The position numbers were made by a program, and so were the translations under genes. 6,359 nucleotides of DNA, taken from positions 1-6,359 of the forward strand of contig JASHYG010000314.1 of NCBI GenBank assembly GCA_030043215.1, given 5' to 3'. The DNA comes from Gammaproteobacteria bacterium (GTDB lineage Bacteria > Pseudomonadota > Gammaproteobacteria > Steroidobacterales > Steroidobacteraceae). The notes beneath the pieces were generated by a model that saw only the letters and a program-made list of their open reading frames with translations, searched no databases and had not been told where the DNA came from. Shown piece by piece: positions 5,523 through 6,359 of the stretch. How positions within the stretch are numbered: position 1 is the stretch's first letter; each line of letters starts with the position of its first letter.

Positions 5523-6359
5523 ATGGTCACGTCCTTCGTCTTCATCGCCGCCGCCATCATCGTGGTTATCGCGATCGCGCGCACCGCGACCGTGGTGCCG
5601 CAGCAGAGCGCCTATGTGATCGAGAGCGTCGGCAAGTACAGCCGTACCCTGCAAGCCGGCTTTCACATCCTGGTGCCGTTCGTCGAGCGCATCGCCTACA
5701 AGCACAGCTTGAAGGAGCAAGCGCTGGACGTGCCCGAGCAGGTGTGCATCACGCGAGATAACGTCCAGGTCGGCGTCGATGCGGTGCTGTACATGCAGGT
5801 GCTCGATCCGCACCTCGCCTCCTATGGCATCACGAACTACGGCTTCGCGATCGCTCAGCTCGCGCAGACGACGCTGCGCAGCGAGATCGGCAAGATCGAG
5901 CTCGACCGGACGTTCGAAGCGCGCGGCATCATCAACGCGAACGTCGTGGCCGAGCTCGACAAGGCCTCGGGAGCCTGGGGCGTGAAGGTGATGCGCTATG
6001 AGATCAAGAACATCACGCCGCCGAAGGACGTTCTCTCGGCGATGGAGAAGCAGATGCGGGCCGAGCGCGAGAAGCGCGCCGTCGTGCTCGCGTCCGAGGG
6101 CGAGCGCGACGCCAAGATCAACCAGGCCGAGGGCGACAAGCAGCGGGTCATCAAGGCCTCCGAAGCCAGCCGGCAGCAGCAAGTCAACGAAGCCGAGGGT
6201 CAGGCCGCGGCGATCCTCGCCGTGGCCACTGCTACTGCGGAGGGCTTACGCCAGGTCGGCGGGGCTCTGAGCGACCGCGGCGGCATCGAGGCGATGCAGC
6301 TGCGTATCGGAGAGGAGTACGTGCGCCAGTTCGGCAAGCTCGCGAAGGAGAGCACGACG
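5523..6359 (+). CDS. qmcA: SPFH/band-7 protein of the QmcA (paraslipin) type, C-terminus cut by window edge
   Basis: 279 residues are visible, with no stop before the edge; E. coli QmcA has about 305, so some 25 residues are missing. The ATG at 5523 follows AGGA (5513-5516) at 6 nt. An N-terminal membrane segment (about 4-20, FVFIAAAIIVVIAIA) precedes the SPFH domain, with VVPQQSAYVIESVGKYSRTL, GFHILVPFVERIAYKHSLKEQ, and DVPEQVCITRDNVQVGVDAVLY. The pattern AQTTLRSEIGKIELDRTF and VKVMRYEIKNITPP is typical of this subgroup. From about residue 174 a long charged, Ala/Glu-rich coiled coil follows (EGERDAKINQAEGDKQ, EASRQQQVNEAEGQAAAIL). These proteins assemble into large membrane cages or rafts with NfeD-like partners and affect membrane protein quality control. 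The symbol is given by strong similarity and the neighbouring NfeD-like gene. Confidence 0.93.
   Translation, partial: MVTSFVFIAAAIIVVIAIARTATVVPQQSAYVIESVGKYSRTLQAGFHILVPFVERIAYKHSLKEQALDVPEQVCITRDNVQVGVDAVLYMQVLDPHLASYGITNYGFAIAQLAQTTLRSEIGKIELDRTFEARGIINANVVAELDKASGAWGVKVMRYEIKNITPPKDVLSAMEKQMRAEREKRAVVLASEGERDAKINQAEGDKQRVIKASEASRQQQVNEAEGQAAAILAVATATAEGLRQVGGALSDRGGIEAMQLRIGEEYVRQFGKLAKESTT

Noticed and set aside
5472..6182. 236-codon minus-strand open frame opposite the SPFH gene
   Set aside because: Antisense shadow; the plus strand encodes a clear QmcA-type protein.

Overview
This window is very GC-rich bacterial DNA with dense, tightly packed genes. It looks like chromosome of a high-GC proteobacterium, probably a soil or water-dwelling gamma- or betaproteobacterium. 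That placement rests on c-type cytochrome use, a PQQ dehydrogenase, Tat export and a QmcA/NfeD pair; I cannot assign a genus. I saw no mobile element, RNA gene or CRISPR array.

Layout: five genes run on the minus strand from 4868 down to the left edge, and two genes run on the plus strand from 5069 to the right edge. A 200-bp divergent intergenic region (4869-5068) separates them. In transcription order the minus-strand cluster holds: (1) a small Tat-signal protein of unknown family (4868-4254); (2) a vanillyl-alcohol oxidase / 4-cresol dehydrogenase type flavoprotein (4224-2695); (3) a small exported c-type cytochrome (2693-2319), 1 bp after the flavoprotein stop; (4) an exported protein with two apparent NTF2-like halves, resembling DUF8021 (2296-1361); and, after a 137-bp gap, (5) the N-terminal 407 residues of a PQQ-dependent alcohol dehydrogenase (1223 to the window edge). 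Gaps between the first four genes are 29, 1 and 22 bp, so they are probably one transcription unit. The fifth may be read through or have its own promoter.

Likely joint role (inference): the flavoprotein and cytochrome resemble the two subunits of flavocytochrome p-cresol methylhydroxylase or eugenol hydroxylase, which oxidise para-substituted phenols and pass electrons to the periplasmic chain. The PQQ dehydrogenase could then oxidise an alcohol product in the periplasm. The flavoprotein has no signal peptide of its own, while the first gene carries a textbook twin-arginine signal. This arrangement resembles three-subunit FAD dehydrogenases in which a Tat-bearing small subunit escorts the flavoprotein. 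I find this the most interesting feature of the window.

The plus-strand pair encodes a short NfeD-like membrane protein and a QmcA-type SPFH/band-7 protein, cut by the window end. It is a widespread housekeeping membrane pair and probably unrelated to the redox cluster.
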